DNA from: CAYRTD01 sp964595055
GTDB lineage: Bacteria; Bacteroidota; Bacteroidia; Bacteroidales; GCA-2748055
Assembly: GCA_964595055.1 (NCBI GenBank)
Contig: CAZQOV010000009.1
Location: 1 to 36,413, forward strand
Length of the DNA: 36,413 nt
Direction: 5' to 3'
Shown: one piece after another, positions 1 through 8,695 of the stretch
How the letters are laid out: each line of letters begins with the position of its first letter
Numbering within the stretch: position 1 is the first letter of the stretch
Position numbers and translations under genes: made by a program
Notes under the pieces: model-generated
Databases searched by the model: none
Seen by the model: only the letters and a program-made list of their open reading frames with translations
Told to the model about the DNA's origin: nothing

Positions 1-2
1 GA

Positions 3-1436
3 ATTCACCACAATATCCAGCATCTGTTTAACTTCTGCCTGGAATTCCAGATTCCCGATGACCAGGTATGGGAACGCGTATGGGCAGTACCCGGGGATCC
101 CCTTATGAATGAATTTGCACAGGTTTTGATTAAAATTGATGAGGAAAAATATTTACAAAAAGGGTTCCGGTTCCGGTTACTGAACTATGCAAGCCGGCCG
201 GATAACGGAGATTATCAAGACAAGTTCTCCAATGTTGATCACTGGCACATCGATTATGTCCGCCTTGACAGAAACCGAAGCCTATCGGATACCATCATTC
301 GTGATGCAGCCTTCACCCGGCCAATTAATTCATTCCTGATTGATTTTGAATCTATTCCCTGGACGCATTTCGAAGCAGCTTATTTTACTCAACGACAGGC
401 TTTCATAGAAACGGAGATTGTGAATCATGATACGGTGACCCGAAATATTACCAAAACCCTTCAAATTACCGATCTCTACGAAAATGTCACTTACTCCCCC
501 ACCCCTACTGCTAATGATGTATTGCCAGGTGAAATCTTCAATTTTAATTTTGAATATGATTACCCCTTCGATTTCAATTCCAGCGATTCAGCATTGTTTC
601 GCGTAAAAACAATCCTCAGAACCGATGTTTTTGATTATAAGCCCAATGATACCCTTGAACACCTTCAGGTCTTCAAAAACTATTACGCCTACGATGATGG
701 AAGTGCTGAAGCCGGTTACGGTTTGAGAGGGCAGGGAAGTCAGAATTCTTCTGTTGCAGTAGCCTTCAATGCCTATATTGCCGATTCTCTTAGAGCAGTA
801 GATCTCTACTTTAACCAGGTGTTTGATAGCCTTAACCTGAATTATTATTTTTATCTTAATGTATGGGATGACAACAACGGACGACCCGGAAATCTTATTT
901 ACAGTCAGATGGGGTTTAGACCAGGATACAGCCCCCTCAATAAGTTTATACGGTATGAACTGGAAACTCCTGTTTCGATAAAAAAAGGCGTTTTTTATGT
1001 GGGATGGACAAAGACTGTAGATCAATTCTCCAATGTTGGACTTGACCTTAACAGGGATAATTCAGGCAATAATTATTACACCGAAGGAGGTGAATGGTGG
1101 CAGTCATCCTTTCCGGGGTCCATAATGCTGAGACCTGTCCTCAGTAAAAGACCCCTGAAAACAGCCGACGAGGAAAGACGGGTTCCTAAGAAACAAAAGA
1201 TCAATATTTATCCCAATCCGGCAGACAGCTATTTAGAACTGCAAATTCCAGGGCAAACAGGCGAAATGCTTAAAGTTGCAATCTTTGATCTGAAAGGCAG
1301 AATGGTATATCAAAAAATAATCTATCCCGGGGAGAGGATCAACACAGAAAATCTGGATAATGGCATTTACCTTATAAAAGCTTCCCGGTTAAATGAGCAG
1401 AGATCCTTTTCTCAAAAAATCATCATCCAGCATTAA
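3..1436 (+). CDS. T9SS-sorted secreted protein, 5' end missing
   Basis: The reading frame is open from the left edge of the window, so this is the C-terminal part (about 477 residues) of a longer protein; the first in-frame ATG, at 105, is internal. The last 75 or so residues form a type A T9SS sorting domain: INIYPNPA, then VAIFDLKGRMVY, then LDNGIYLIKA and a basic end. In this family the domain directs export across the outer membrane and is cleaved or anchored at the surface. The rest is beta-rich with many aromatic residues and Asn, as in secreted adhesin-like or enzyme proteins, but I recognise no catalytic domain. The stretch YAYDDGSAEAGYG, about 200 residues into the visible part, resembles a motif common in Bacteroidota secreted proteins. 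The stop codon lies 10 bases before the preferred start of the pseudouridine synthase, so the two may be co-transcribed. Confidence 0.85.
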   Translation: MHHNIQHLFNFCLEFQIPDDQVWERVWAVPGDPLMNEFAQVLIKIDEEKYLQKGFRFRLLNYASRPDNGDYQDKFSNVDHWHIDYVRLDRNRSLSDTIIRDAAFTRPINSFLIDFESIPWTHFEAAYFTQRQAFIETEIVNHDTVTRNITKTLQITDLYENVTYSPTPTANDVLPGEIFNFNFEYDYPFDFNSSDSALFRVKTILRTDVFDYKPNDTLEHLQVFKNYYAYDDGSAEAGYGLRGQGSQNSSVAVAFNAYIADSLRAVDLYFNQVFDSLNLNYYFYLNVWDDNNGRPGNLIYSQMGFRPGYSPLNKFIRYELETPVSIKKGVFYVGWTKTVDQFSNVGLDLNRDNSGNNYYTEGGEWWQSSFPGSIMLRPVLSKRPLKTADEERRVPKKQKINIYPNPADSYLELQIPGQTGEMLKVAIFDLKGRMVYQKIIYPGERINTENLDNGIYLIKASRLNEQRSFSQKIIIQH

Positions 1437-1446
1437 TCAGGAAGTT

Positions 1447-2478
1447 ATGGAGGAGGATTATTCAGATAACCAGGAATTATTTGAGCATTATCACTTTGAT
1501 GTAGATAAGGGACAAAAGATTGTGCGTATAGATAAGTACCTTGTTAACAAACTGGAGAACACCTCAAGATCACGCATCCAGGCGGCAGCTACCGCAGGAA
1601 ACATTCTGGTGAATCAGCAGCAGGTGAAACCCAATTATAAAGTTAAGCCCGAAGATTCCATTTCTATCGTGCTGCCTCATCCCCCAAGGGAAATTGAAAT
1701 CATTCCGGAAAACATCCCCATTCAGATTGAATATGAAGATGAGGATATCATCATTGTTAATAAAGAACCGGGCATGGTGGTTCATCCCGGCTATGGCAAC
1801 TATACGGGAACATTGGTTAATGCTCTTATGTACCACCTAAGAGACAACCCCATGTTTTCAAGCGGAGAACACAGACCCGGTCTGGTGCACAGAATTGATA
1901 AAAATACTTCCGGCTTACTTGTGGTGGCCAAAAACGAACTGGCCATGAATAAACTGGCAAAACAATTTTACGATAAAACATCCCTTAGAACTTATCAGGC
2001 CATCATATGGGGAACCCCTGAAAAAGAAGAAGGAACCATCATTGGAAATATTGGCAGGAACCCCAATGACAGAAAAAAAATGTGTGTATTCGAGGATGAC
2101 GAAAACGGAAAACCGGCTGTAACACATTACAGGATAATTGAAAAATTTGATTACGTTAACCTTATAGAATGTCGACTTGAAACCGGACGTACCCATCAAA
2201 TCCGGGTTCATTTCCAGCATATCCATCATCCGCTTTTCAACGACCCGGAATACGGAGGGGATAGAATCCTTAGAGGTACAACCTTTACAAAATACAAACA
2301 ATTTATTCAGAATTGCTTTAAGATTCTTCCCCGACAGGCACTCCATGCAAAAACCCTGGGGTTTGTTCATCCCACCACCAAACAACAAATGCTTTTTGAT
2401 TCGGAGCTTCCACAGGATATGAAAGAAGTTATCGAAAGATGGAAACGTTATACTTCGGGAAGAGAAAAACTTGATTAA
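1447..2478 (+). CDS. rluD: RluA/RluD-family 23S rRNA pseudouridine synthase
   Basis: Isomerises uridine to pseudouridine in RNA; the RluD type acts on helix 69 of 23S rRNA. Residues 26-75 form an S4 RNA-binding domain (IDKYLVNKL, SRSRIQAAATAGNILVN). The catalytic domain carries GLVHRIDKNTSGLLVVAK with the catalytic Asp at about 151, and later LETGRTHQIRVH. An ATG at 1393 would give 18 more residues but overlaps the end of the upstream T9SS gene and adds a low-complexity SKKSSSS-type tail. I prefer 1447, which has AGGAAG just upstream and begins at the acidic leader usual for this family. ddl follows after 29 bases. The T9SS protein, RluD and Ddl order is one I have seen in related genomes. 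The exact rRNA target is inferred from family only. Confidence 0.92.
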   Translation: MEEDYSDNQELFEHYHFDVDKGQKIVRIDKYLVNKLENTSRSRIQAAATAGNILVNQQQVKPNYKVKPEDSISIVLPHPPREIEIIPENIPIQIEYEDEDIIIVNKEPGMVVHPGYGNYTGTLVNALMYHLRDNPMFSSGEHRPGLVHRIDKNTSGLLVVAKNELAMNKLAKQFYDKTSLRTYQAIIWGTPEKEEGTIIGNIGRNPNDRKKMCVFEDDENGKPAVTHYRIIEKFDYVNLIECRLETGRTHQIRVHFQHIHHPLFNDPEYGGDRILRGTTFTKYKQFIQNCFKILPRQALHAKTLGFVHPTTKQQMLFDSELPQDMKEVIERWKRYTSGREKLD

Positions 2479-2483
2479 TTTTG
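2476..2483 (+). promoter_or_regulatory. Candidate -7 box for ddl (TAATTTTG)
   Basis: TAATTTTG fits the Bacteroidota -7 consensus TAnnTTTG exactly and overlaps the rluD stop codon. It lies 24 bases before the ddl ATG, giving an expected leader of about 18 bases. I see no good TTTG at the -33 distance, so this is a partial match only. Confidence 0.35.
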
Positions 2484-2507
2484 TCTTGATAACCGGAAAA
2501 CTGAAAC

Positions 2508-3488
2508 ATGAAAAACATAGCCATTTTATATGGAGGTGACTCTTCGGAATACATTATCTCCGAAAGAAGCTCAAAGCAAATAGCAGAGGAATTAACATCC
2601 TATTCTTATCGTTTATTCATGATAAAAGTACAGTCCAACACATGGAGATGCAACGATGATAAAGGTAAAGACTACCCGGTCGATCTTAATGATTTTTCCA
2701 TCTCTCCCGATGGAAGTGATAAAATTCATTTTGATTTTGCCTTTATCATTATTCATGGCACACCCGGTGAAGATGGGAAAATCCAGGGGTACCTCGACAT
2801 GCAAAATGTCCCTTACAATACTCCGGGAGTTTTTGTAAATGCCCTTACCTTCAACAAATATGCCTGCAAGCTTTTTTTGAAAAATTTCGACATCCTCACA
2901 CCAGCAGCAGTACTTTACAGAAAAAATCAAATCATCGAAGACGAAATAATAGCCAAATCTACTGGATTACCCTGTTTTGTAAAACCAAATAACGGCGGAT
3001 CCAGTTTCGGAACCACCAAGGTTATGAAAAAAGAACAACTCAGGCCTGCGATAGAAGAAGCACTTAAGGAAGACAAAGAGGTAATCATTGAATCTTTTGT
3101 CAAGGGCATAGAACTAAGTTGTGGATTATTAAAAACAAAAAAGCAGGATTACATTTTCCCGGTAACAGAGATAGTTTCCAAGAATGTTTTTTTTGATTTT
3201 GAGGCAAAATATACTGCAGGAATGGCTGATGAAATTGTGCCCGCAAGAGTACCGGAAAAAATACAAAAAAACTGCCAGGAACTATCTTCTTTTATTTATG
3301 ATGCTACGGCTTGTGAAGGCCTGGTCAGAATCGACTACATTCTAAAAGGAAACCAGTTGTACTTCCTTGAATTGAACACGGTCCCGGGAATGAGTCGTGA
3401 AAGCATTGTGCCAAAAATGATCCGGGCTGCCGGATTTACCGAAGGAGAAATACTGAAAAAAATTATAGAAAACGGACTCGCGGGTTAA
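2508..3488 (+). CDS. ddl: D-alanine--D-alanine ligase
   Basis: ATP-grasp enzyme joining two D-alanines for peptidoglycan precursor synthesis in the cytoplasm. At 326 residues it is full length. The N-terminus has ILYGGDSSEYIISERS, the Ddl GG-S-E signature in a slightly unusual form. The central ATP-grasp segment has FVKPNNGGSSFGTTKV, and the C-terminal metal-binding part has RIDYILKGNQLYFLELNTVPGMSRES. The usual family text is N-T-L-P-G-M-T, so VPGMS is a mild variant. The stop codon overlaps that of the convergent biotin carrier gene by 3 bases (3486-3488 and 3485-3487). The start is the only ATG before the conserved N-terminus. D-Ala rather than D-lactate specificity is assumed and cannot be read from this sequence with certainty. 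Confidence 0.93.
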   Translation: MKNIAILYGGDSSEYIISERSSKQIAEELTSYSYRLFMIKVQSNTWRCNDDKGKDYPVDLNDFSISPDGSDKIHFDFAFIIIHGTPGEDGKIQGYLDMQNVPYNTPGVFVNALTFNKYACKLFLKNFDILTPAAVLYRKNQIIEDEIIAKSTGLPCFVKPNNGGSSFGTTKVMKKEQLRPAIEEALKEDKEVIIESFVKGIELSCGLLKTKKQDYIFPVTEIVSKNVFFDFEAKYTAGMADEIVPARVPEKIQKNCQELSSFIYDATACEGLVRIDYILKGNQLYFLELNTVPGMSRESIVPKMIRAAGFTEGEILKKIIENGLAG

Positions 3489-4024
3489 AATTTCTCAATT
3501 TCAATCATAATCTCATCTTTCATTACCGAATCATTATTCTTTATATTGATTTTTTTAATCTTTCCATTCACATTCGCCACAATCTCATTTTGCATTTTCA
3601 TTGCCTCAAGAATCAGGATGGGTTCACCTTCCTTAATATCTGAATTTTCCTCCACCATCACATCCACTACTTTTCCGGGCATTGGAGCCATAACATTCTC
3701 GACCTTTGAGGCCGCTCCATTCCTGGAAAGCGTTTTCCTTCTTTTATAGGAAATCGGGGTTTCAATGGAAAAAGAATGCCAAATCCCGTTGATTATTACG
3801 ATGTATTTGTTCTGGTTTTTTTCAAGAATTTCCACATGATATTTTTTATTTTTGAAAACGATATATGAGAATCCCTTTTCATCTTCAACGATCTTCAAGT
3901 CATGCTTCTTCCCTTTAATCTTTACTTTGGGCTCGAGAGGATTGACAATTTCGAATTTTTTATTGGCCGGAGTACATGCAATGTACTTATCCTTTTTCTT
4001 ATTTTTATTGCTTCTATCTCTCAT
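3485..4024 (-). CDS. Biotin carboxyl carrier subunit of acyl-CoA carboxylase
   Basis: Carries biotin between the biotin carboxylase and carboxyltransferase subunits encoded just upstream. Residues about 108-178 form a biotinyl domain with the canonical EAMKMQNE motif, Lys143 being the predicted biotinylation site. The preceding MAPMPGKVVDVMVEENSDIK segment is typical. Residues 1-105 are a Lys-rich, beta-strand-rich stretch like the BT region that links the carboxylase to the carrier in full propionyl-CoA carboxylase alpha chains. The gene starts 17 bases after the stop of the biotin carboxylase and is the last of a three-gene operon. Carrier (179) plus carboxylase (501) about equals one full alpha chain, so this looks like a split alpha subunit. 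Confidence 0.9.
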   Translation of the reverse strand: MRDRSNKNKKKDKYIACTPANKKFEIVNPLEPKVKIKGKKHDLKIVEDEKGFSYIVFKNKKYHVEILEKNQNKYIVIINGIWHSFSIETPISYKRRKTLSRNGAASKVENVMAPMPGKVVDVMVEENSDIKEGEPILILEAMKMQNEIVANVNGKIKKINIKNNDSVMKDEIMIEIEKF

Positions 4025-4041
4025 TGCTTTATGATTTTCAA

Positions 4042-5547
4042 TTACAATGACCTAAGTCTTTTCTTTAATAACCAGGGTGTAATGTTTTTACCTTTTTCAA
4101 AATCAACGGCTCTTTTCTTCTCATCTTCAATCTCCCTGACAAAATCATATGTTGCGAAAAAAGCAGCCAGCATTTCTTCCTCAGGATCAACATGGTAATG
4201 CATTTTCATTTCTGTACTTAGAAAGGAGGTATCATATTCTCCCTTTCTGAAGTTCTTATTGGCAAGCACAGCCTTACAGAAGGGTATAGTAGTTTTCAGT
4301 CCCTTAATCCATAACTTTTGTAAAGCATTACGTGAATACAGGATGGCTTTTTCACGTGTATCGCCATAGACGATCATTTTTGCAATCATAGAATCAAAAT
4401 AAGGGGTTATAACAGATCCTTCGACTACCCCGGTATCGATTCTGATATTTTTACTTCTGGGATAAGAGATCTTTTCAATGGTTCCCAAACTGGGGGAAAA
4501 TCCAGCCTGAACATCCTCGGCGTTAATTCTGTATTCCATCGCCCATCCCTTAATTTGAACATCATTCTGCTTTAAAGGAAGTTCTTCATTCTGAGCTACC
4601 CGAATTTGTAATTCAACCAGATCAAGACCCGTAACAAGCTCCGTTACCGGATGTTCTACCTGAATTCGGGTATTCATCTCCATAAAATAAAAATTAGCTT
4701 CATCATCCAGAAGAAACTCAACTGTCCCGGCACTGTAATAGTTAACCGAACGCGCAATGTTTATCGCAGCTTCACCCATGCGCTTTCTCAAATCAGGATT
4801 CAATGCAGGAGAAGGAGCTTCCTCTATAAGCTTCTGATGTTTACGCTGAACAGAACATTCCCTTTCTCCCAAATGAATAATGTTCCCTTTTTGATCACCG
4901 AAAACCTGAAATTCAACATGCCTGGGATTGCGAACGTATTTTTCAATAAATACGGAAGGATCATTGAAAGCCTTACCTGCTTCAGAAGTGGCCATTTTAA
5001 ACATCTTATCCACATCCTTCTCCTTTTCTACAATTCTCATCCCCCGGCCTCCACCTCCGGAGGCGGCCTTAAGAATTACCGGATAACCAATAGTGTTAGC
5101 AATCTTCCTGGCCTCCTCAGCAGTATTTACATTACCGTGACTCCCCTCCAACAATGGAACTTTATGTGTTCTTGCCAACTGTTTTGCAATGGTTTTATTT
5201 CCCATTTTGTATATGGCATCCGATGAAGGTCCGATGAATATCAAATTCTCTTCCTCACATCTTTTAGCAAAATAAGGACTCTCGGCTAAAAACCCGTAAC
5301 CCGGATGAATTGCCTGTACCTTATGTGCCTTTGCCGCTTCAATGATGGCTTCCACATCTAAAAATTCCGGAATTTCATCTAACCGTTCGGTGAAATCAAT
5401 GACCTTATCCGCCTGGGAAAGATAAAAGGCATACGGTTCTTTTGAGGTTTTTATTACCCAGGTCTCAATACCCATTTTTTTTGCTGTGAGGATGACCCTG
5501 ACAGCGATCTCACCACGGTTAGCAATTAATAGGCTTTTGATTTTCAT
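4042..5547 (-). CDS. Biotin carboxylase subunit of acyl-CoA carboxylase
   Basis: ATP-dependent carboxylation of the biotin on the separate carrier protein. Order: N-terminal domain (IANRGEIAVRV, HPGYGFLAES), ATP-grasp with Gly-rich loop KAASGGGGRGM near residue 165, GERECSVQRKHQK, the catalytic EMNTRIQVEHPVTE, and the carboxylase C-domain (EYRINAED, IDTGVVEGS, YFDSMIAKMIVYG). At 501 residues it is longer than lone AccC proteins of about 450. The extra tail (PEEEMLAAFFATYDF onward) resembles the start of the BT linker of propionyl-CoA carboxylase alpha, which then stops and resumes in the next gene. It starts 9 bases after the carboxyltransferase stop. I favour propionyl-CoA or a related acyl-CoA carboxylase over housekeeping AccC because of the beta partner, but the substrate is not proven. 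Confidence 0.93.
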   Translation of the reverse strand: MKIKSLLIANRGEIAVRVILTAKKMGIETWVIKTSKEPYAFYLSQADKVIDFTERLDEIPEFLDVEAIIEAAKAHKVQAIHPGYGFLAESPYFAKRCEEENLIFIGPSSDAIYKMGNKTIAKQLARTHKVPLLEGSHGNVNTAEEARKIANTIGYPVILKAASGGGGRGMRIVEKEKDVDKMFKMATSEAGKAFNDPSVFIEKYVRNPRHVEFQVFGDQKGNIIHLGERECSVQRKHQKLIEEAPSPALNPDLRKRMGEAAINIARSVNYYSAGTVEFLLDDEANFYFMEMNTRIQVEHPVTELVTGLDLVELQIRVAQNEELPLKQNDVQIKGWAMEYRINAEDVQAGFSPSLGTIEKISYPRSKNIRIDTGVVEGSVITPYFDSMIAKMIVYGDTREKAILYSRNALQKLWIKGLKTTIPFCKAVLANKNFRKGEYDTSFLSTEMKMHYHVDPEEEMLAAFFATYDFVREIEDEKKRAVDFEKGKNITPWLLKKRLRSL

Positions 5548-5556
5548 ACACTATAT

Positions 5557-7110
5557 TTAAAGAGGAATATTCCCGTGTTTTCTGGATGGTACGTTAACAT
5601 GTTTGTTTTCTAAAGCTTCAAATGCTGAAATCAACTTCCTGCGTGTAACTGCAGGATCAATTACTTCATCAATGTAACCACGTTCATCAGCGACATATGG
5701 ATTTGCGATATCAGTGCGGTATTTCATTGCCAATTCCTTCTTGAGCTTATCGGGTTCGTCAGATTCACTTAATTCTCTTTTGTATAAAATAGCTACTGCT
5801 CCTTCCGGACCCATCACAGCAATTTCAGCAGTAGGCCAGGCAAAATTAAAATCGCCTCCCAGATTCTTACTATTCATTACACAATAAGCTCCTCCATAGG
5901 ATTTTCTTAATATCACCGTAATCCTGGGCACAGTTGCATCAGCATAAGCATACAAAAGCTTGGCACCATGCCTTATGATCCCATTGTGTTCCTGATCCAG
6001 ACCGGGCAAAAACCCAGGTACATCTTCCAGTGTAAGAAGTGGAACATTAAATGAATCGCAGAAACGCACAAACCTTGCCCCCTTCATGGAAGAGTTAATG
6101 TCAAGAGTACCAGCCAGAACTTTGGGCTGATTCGCAATTATGCCGATCGTTTTGCCACCCAATCTCGCAAAACCAACAACTATATTCTGTGCAAAGTTCT
6201 CCGAAATCTCAAAAAAACTGTTCTTGTCGGTAATCAAATTGATTACATCTTTTACGTCATAAGGCTTATTCGCATCATCAGGTACAATTTCCCTTAACCT
6301 TTCTATGTCTTCCTCATCAAAATCTCCACAATCAACCATTGGGGGATTATCAACATTATTGGAAGGTAAATAGGATAATAGCTTTTTAACTCCAAAAAGG
6401 GTATTCTCATCGTCTTCATAGATCATTTGTGCAATTCCACTTTTCTTGGCATGAATCTCCGCCCCTCCTAAATCTTCAAGGCTTACATCTTCATTTAATA
6501 CCTCCTTCACAACATTCGGACCCGTAACAAACATATAACTTGTTTTATTGGTCATAAAAACATAATCGGTAATTGACGGAGAATATACAGCCCCACCAGC
6601 AGCAGGCCCCATAATTACAGATATCTGGGGAATCACCCCGGAAGCCTGAACATTGCGGTAAAAAATTGAGGCATAACCCGCTAAACTCGCAATGCCCTCT
6701 TGTATCCTTGCACCTCCGGAATCAATTAATCCAATGATCGGAGCTCCCATCTTGAGAGCCATGTCCTGAATCTTGGCGATCTTGGCCGCATGAACCTGAC
6801 CAAGCGACCCTCCCATGATATTAAAATCCTGGGAATAAACAAAAGCAAGGCGACCGCTAATTTTTCCGTGACCAATAATTACCCCGTCACCAAATGCGTC
6901 AACCATTTTACCAAAACCACTGGAACCGGCAGGTTTGACAAAAGCATCGATTTCTTCAAAACTTCCGGAATCAAATAAAATATCAATTCGCTCTCTTGCT
7001 GTTAGCTTCCCCCTCTTATGCTGCTTCTCTCTGGCAAGCTCATCATTTTGTTTTTCAAACTGCTGTTTTCTTTCCTGGAATTTTGAGAAATTTTTACCAT
7101 TTACATCCAT
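5557..7110 (-). CDS. Acyl-CoA (propionyl-CoA) carboxylase carboxyltransferase beta subunit
   Basis: Transfers carboxyl from carboxybiotin to an acyl-CoA, or the reverse in methylmalonyl-CoA decarboxylase. It is 517 residues, full family length, with two crotonase-like halves. The N-half has GKLTARERIDILFD, GGSLGQVHAAKI and LIDSGGARIQEG; the C-half has LEDVPGFLPG and RKSYGGAYCVMNSKNLGGD followed by AWPTAEIAVMGPEGAV. The residue after GGAY is Cys (about 410), where typical propionyl-CoA carboxylases have Asp. It is first in an operon with the biotin carboxylase and the carrier. Substrate candidates are propionyl-CoA, acetyl-CoA or methylmalonyl-CoA; no membrane decarboxylase subunits or methylmalonyl-CoA mutase are in this window to settle it. 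In many Bacteroidota such genes serve propionate/succinate interconversion. Confidence 0.9.
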   Translation of the reverse strand: MDVNGKNFSKFQERKQQFEKQNDELAREKQHKRGKLTARERIDILFDSGSFEEIDAFVKPAGSSGFGKMVDAFGDGVIIGHGKISGRLAFVYSQDFNIMGGSLGQVHAAKIAKIQDMALKMGAPIIGLIDSGGARIQEGIASLAGYASIFYRNVQASGVIPQISVIMGPAAGGAVYSPSITDYVFMTNKTSYMFVTGPNVVKEVLNEDVSLEDLGGAEIHAKKSGIAQMIYEDDENTLFGVKKLLSYLPSNNVDNPPMVDCGDFDEEDIERLREIVPDDANKPYDVKDVINLITDKNSFFEISENFAQNIVVGFARLGGKTIGIIANQPKVLAGTLDINSSMKGARFVRFCDSFNVPLLTLEDVPGFLPGLDQEHNGIIRHGAKLLYAYADATVPRITVILRKSYGGAYCVMNSKNLGGDFNFAWPTAEIAVMGPEGAVAILYKRELSESDEPDKLKKELAMKYRTDIANPYVADERGYIDEVIDPAVTRRKLISAFEALENKHVNVPSRKHGNIPL

Positions 7111-7176
7111 AGAATTGTTGATTAATTATCATAAAAGACTAATTGGTCCTTTTTATTTCCCCTTGCAAATTAAAGC

Positions 7177-7206
7177 AAAAAATAGCAACACTGAAAATAT
7201 GACAAA
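7177..7206 (-). promoter_or_regulatory. Candidate promoter of the carboxylase operon
   Basis: Read on the minus strand: TTTG (7203-7206), an 18-base spacer, then TATTTTTT (7177-7184), one base short of the TAnnTTTG consensus. The next base is also usable as TATTTTTTG with one extra T. It would start RNA about 60 bases before the carboxyltransferase ATG at 7110. Confidence 0.3.
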
Positions 7207-7378
7207 AATCATTCAACCTCCCCCACAAATGTAATAATAAAATTAATTTTTGGAATTCTTTTGATTATTAATATCACACGAAGACTCCTTATTGCCTGCT
7301 CTACTGATGTTTAAAAGATATAAATTTTTCGACCCGGGAGGCTTCAATGCCTATCTTTATGTACGAAAAAATTTGATT

Positions 7379-7412
7379 AAAAAAAACCGCTGCATTTTTT
7401 GAATACAGCGGC
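7379..7412 (-). terminator. Rho-independent terminator after ssb
   Basis: On the minus strand GCCGCTG and CAGCGG flank an A-rich loop and are followed by a run of eight T. It sits about 55 bases beyond the ssb stop codon, in the right orientation. Confidence 0.7.
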
Positions 7413-7465
7413 AACAAAATGAACAAAGCTGTCTGATGAGCCTCATTCAAAACCCCATTGATCTT

Positions 7466-7804
7466 TTAATTCTTTGTCGGTAAGAAAACAAGATTATCAC
7501 ATATAATGTCGGTCGAATACCTTTTAACACCATCTTTATCTTCCCACGAACTGGTCCTGAGTTTTCCTTCTATGTAAATAGGATCACCCTTTTTAATATA
7601 ATCCCCTATCAGTTGTGCCCGCTTATCCCATGCAACTACCCTGTGCCATTCCGTCTTCTTTACTTCCTTTCCATCTTTATCTTTATAGGTTTCGTTGGTT
7701 GCAAGGGAAAAATTTACTACCCTGCCATTTTCGTTGGTTGTCTTCACCTGCGGAGCTTCTCCAACATTACCCACAAGTGTGACTTTGTTAATTCCGTTTT
7801 TCAT
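7466..7804 (-). CDS. ssb: Single-stranded DNA-binding protein, short form
   Basis: Binds single-stranded DNA in replication, recombination and repair. The OB fold is recognisable from NKVTLVGNVGEAPQVK, FSLATNETYKDKDG, KTEWHRVVAWDKRAQLIGDY and GDPIYIEGKLRTSSWEDKDG. The ATG at 7804 gives MKNGINKVTLVG, the usual start; an upstream in-frame ATG at 7864 would add an unrelated 20-residue leader. It has 112 residues and stops right after the OB fold (LVFLPTKN), without the Gly-rich linker and acidic DDDIPF-like tail that recruit partner proteins in most bacterial SSBs. It may therefore be a secondary or specialised SSB rather than the main replication SSB. It is single-gene, with its own terminator downstream. 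Confidence 0.92.
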   Translation of the reverse strand: MKNGINKVTLVGNVGEAPQVKTTNENGRVVNFSLATNETYKDKDGKEVKKTEWHRVVAWDKRAQLIGDYIKKGDPIYIEGKLRTSSWEDKDGVKRYSTDIICDNLVFLPTKN

Positions 7805-7933
7805 AGCTGTAGATTTTTTAAATGAATTAATGCACTCTCTATCCCTTAATGTAAAAAAGAGCAAAATCTCAGCGTCTGTTTTTTATTTTTTTTAATAAAA
7901 CGGATGATTAAGTCATAAGACCCTGATATTCGA

Positions 7934-8695
7934 TTATTTAATTCTGGTGATTTTTTTTAGAATTTCTTTAGATTTTTGGGAATGAACGGTTCCTTCAGCA
8001 GAAATTTCAGCAAATAATTGTTTCGCTTCTTCCAGTTGATCACTTTTAAGAAGAACCAGAGCCAAAAACCATCGGCTATGTTCCTGGTAATAATTCATTT
8101 CCTCAAGAATTACATTTTTAAAACACTGTTCAGCATGGGAAAAATTCTGTAATTCCACGTAACTTAATCCCAGGAAAAAATTTGCGACAGTCCTGTTGGC
8201 AGTTTCTTTAGACAAATACGTTAAGAGCAAATGCTCAGAAAGCTTATAGTTTAACTTATAATAAGCTTCTATTCCGCTTGCCAGATCATTGTCCTGAGCA
8301 GATAAACCTCCTCCCCTGCTTCCAAAATTGAGATCAACCGGTTTAAAATACTCCTCAAATAAGGAATCTTTATTTGGCTTCGAAAAGGGCATAATGAGAA
8401 AAACGCCTGCAATTAGTGTGGCCGCAAAGGCTAAAAAGAAATAACCTTTTTTACACGGACTTTTTTTTTCCGAAGCAGGATTTTTGGGTTTATCTTTTGA
8501 ATGATGGTAACTTTTTTCCAGCTTTTTGCGAAATTCCCATTCTTTTTTTTGTCTCAAACTCTTATCCACCAAACGATGTAAATCAAGTTCTTCTTTTAAA
8601 TCAGGCTTGTTCTGCAAGTCCTGGTGGAAAGAAAGGAGCTCCTCTTGCGACATTTCACCATCGAGGTATCGCTGTATTCTCTCTGAGCTTTTCAT
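7934..8695 (-). CDS. Single-pass membrane TPR-like protein, partner of the adjacent sigma factor
   Basis: Of 253 residues, the first 80 or so are cytoplasmic, beginning SSERIQRYLDGEMSQEELLSF, a stretch like the start of Bacteroidota anti-sigma/membrane regulators. A single membrane segment at about 84-104 (KKGYFFLAFAATLIAGVFL) is followed by a C-terminal region with TPR-like helix pairs (AYYKLNYKLSEHLLLTY, LGLSYVELQNFSHAEQCF, ALVLLKSDQLEEAKQLF). The gene starts 41 bases inside the sigma factor gene, so the two are translationally coupled. I infer that it controls or responds to the sigma factor, possibly as an anti-sigma factor, but no zinc-finger anti-sigma motif (HxxxCxxC) is present. The C-terminal part would lie in the periplasm. 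Molecular function is unknown. Confidence 0.75.
   Translation of the reverse strand: MKSSERIQRYLDGEMSQEELLSFHQDLQNKPDLKEELDLHRLVDKSLRQKKEWEFRKKLEKSYHHSKDKPKNPASEKKSPCKKGYFFLAFAATLIAGVFLIMPFSKPNKDSLFEEYFKPVDLNFGSRGGGLSAQDNDLASGIEAYYKLNYKLSEHLLLTYLSKETANRTVANFFLGLSYVELQNFSHAEQCFKNVILEEMNYYQEHSRWFLALVLLKSDQLEEAKQLFAEISAEGTVHSQKSKEILKKITRIK

Larger units (their letters stand above)
7111..7465. other. Gene-free gap between carboxylase operon and ssb
   Basis: This 355-base AT-rich stretch holds the ssb terminator at its ssb end and a candidate promoter for the carboxylase operon at its other end. The middle (about 7230-7370) shows no open frame worth calling and no RNA gene I recognise. Confidence 0.5.

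Noticed and set aside
4651..5226. 191-codon plus-strand frame opposite biotin carboxylase
   Set aside because: Antisense shadow; the carboxylase motifs are intact on the minus strand.
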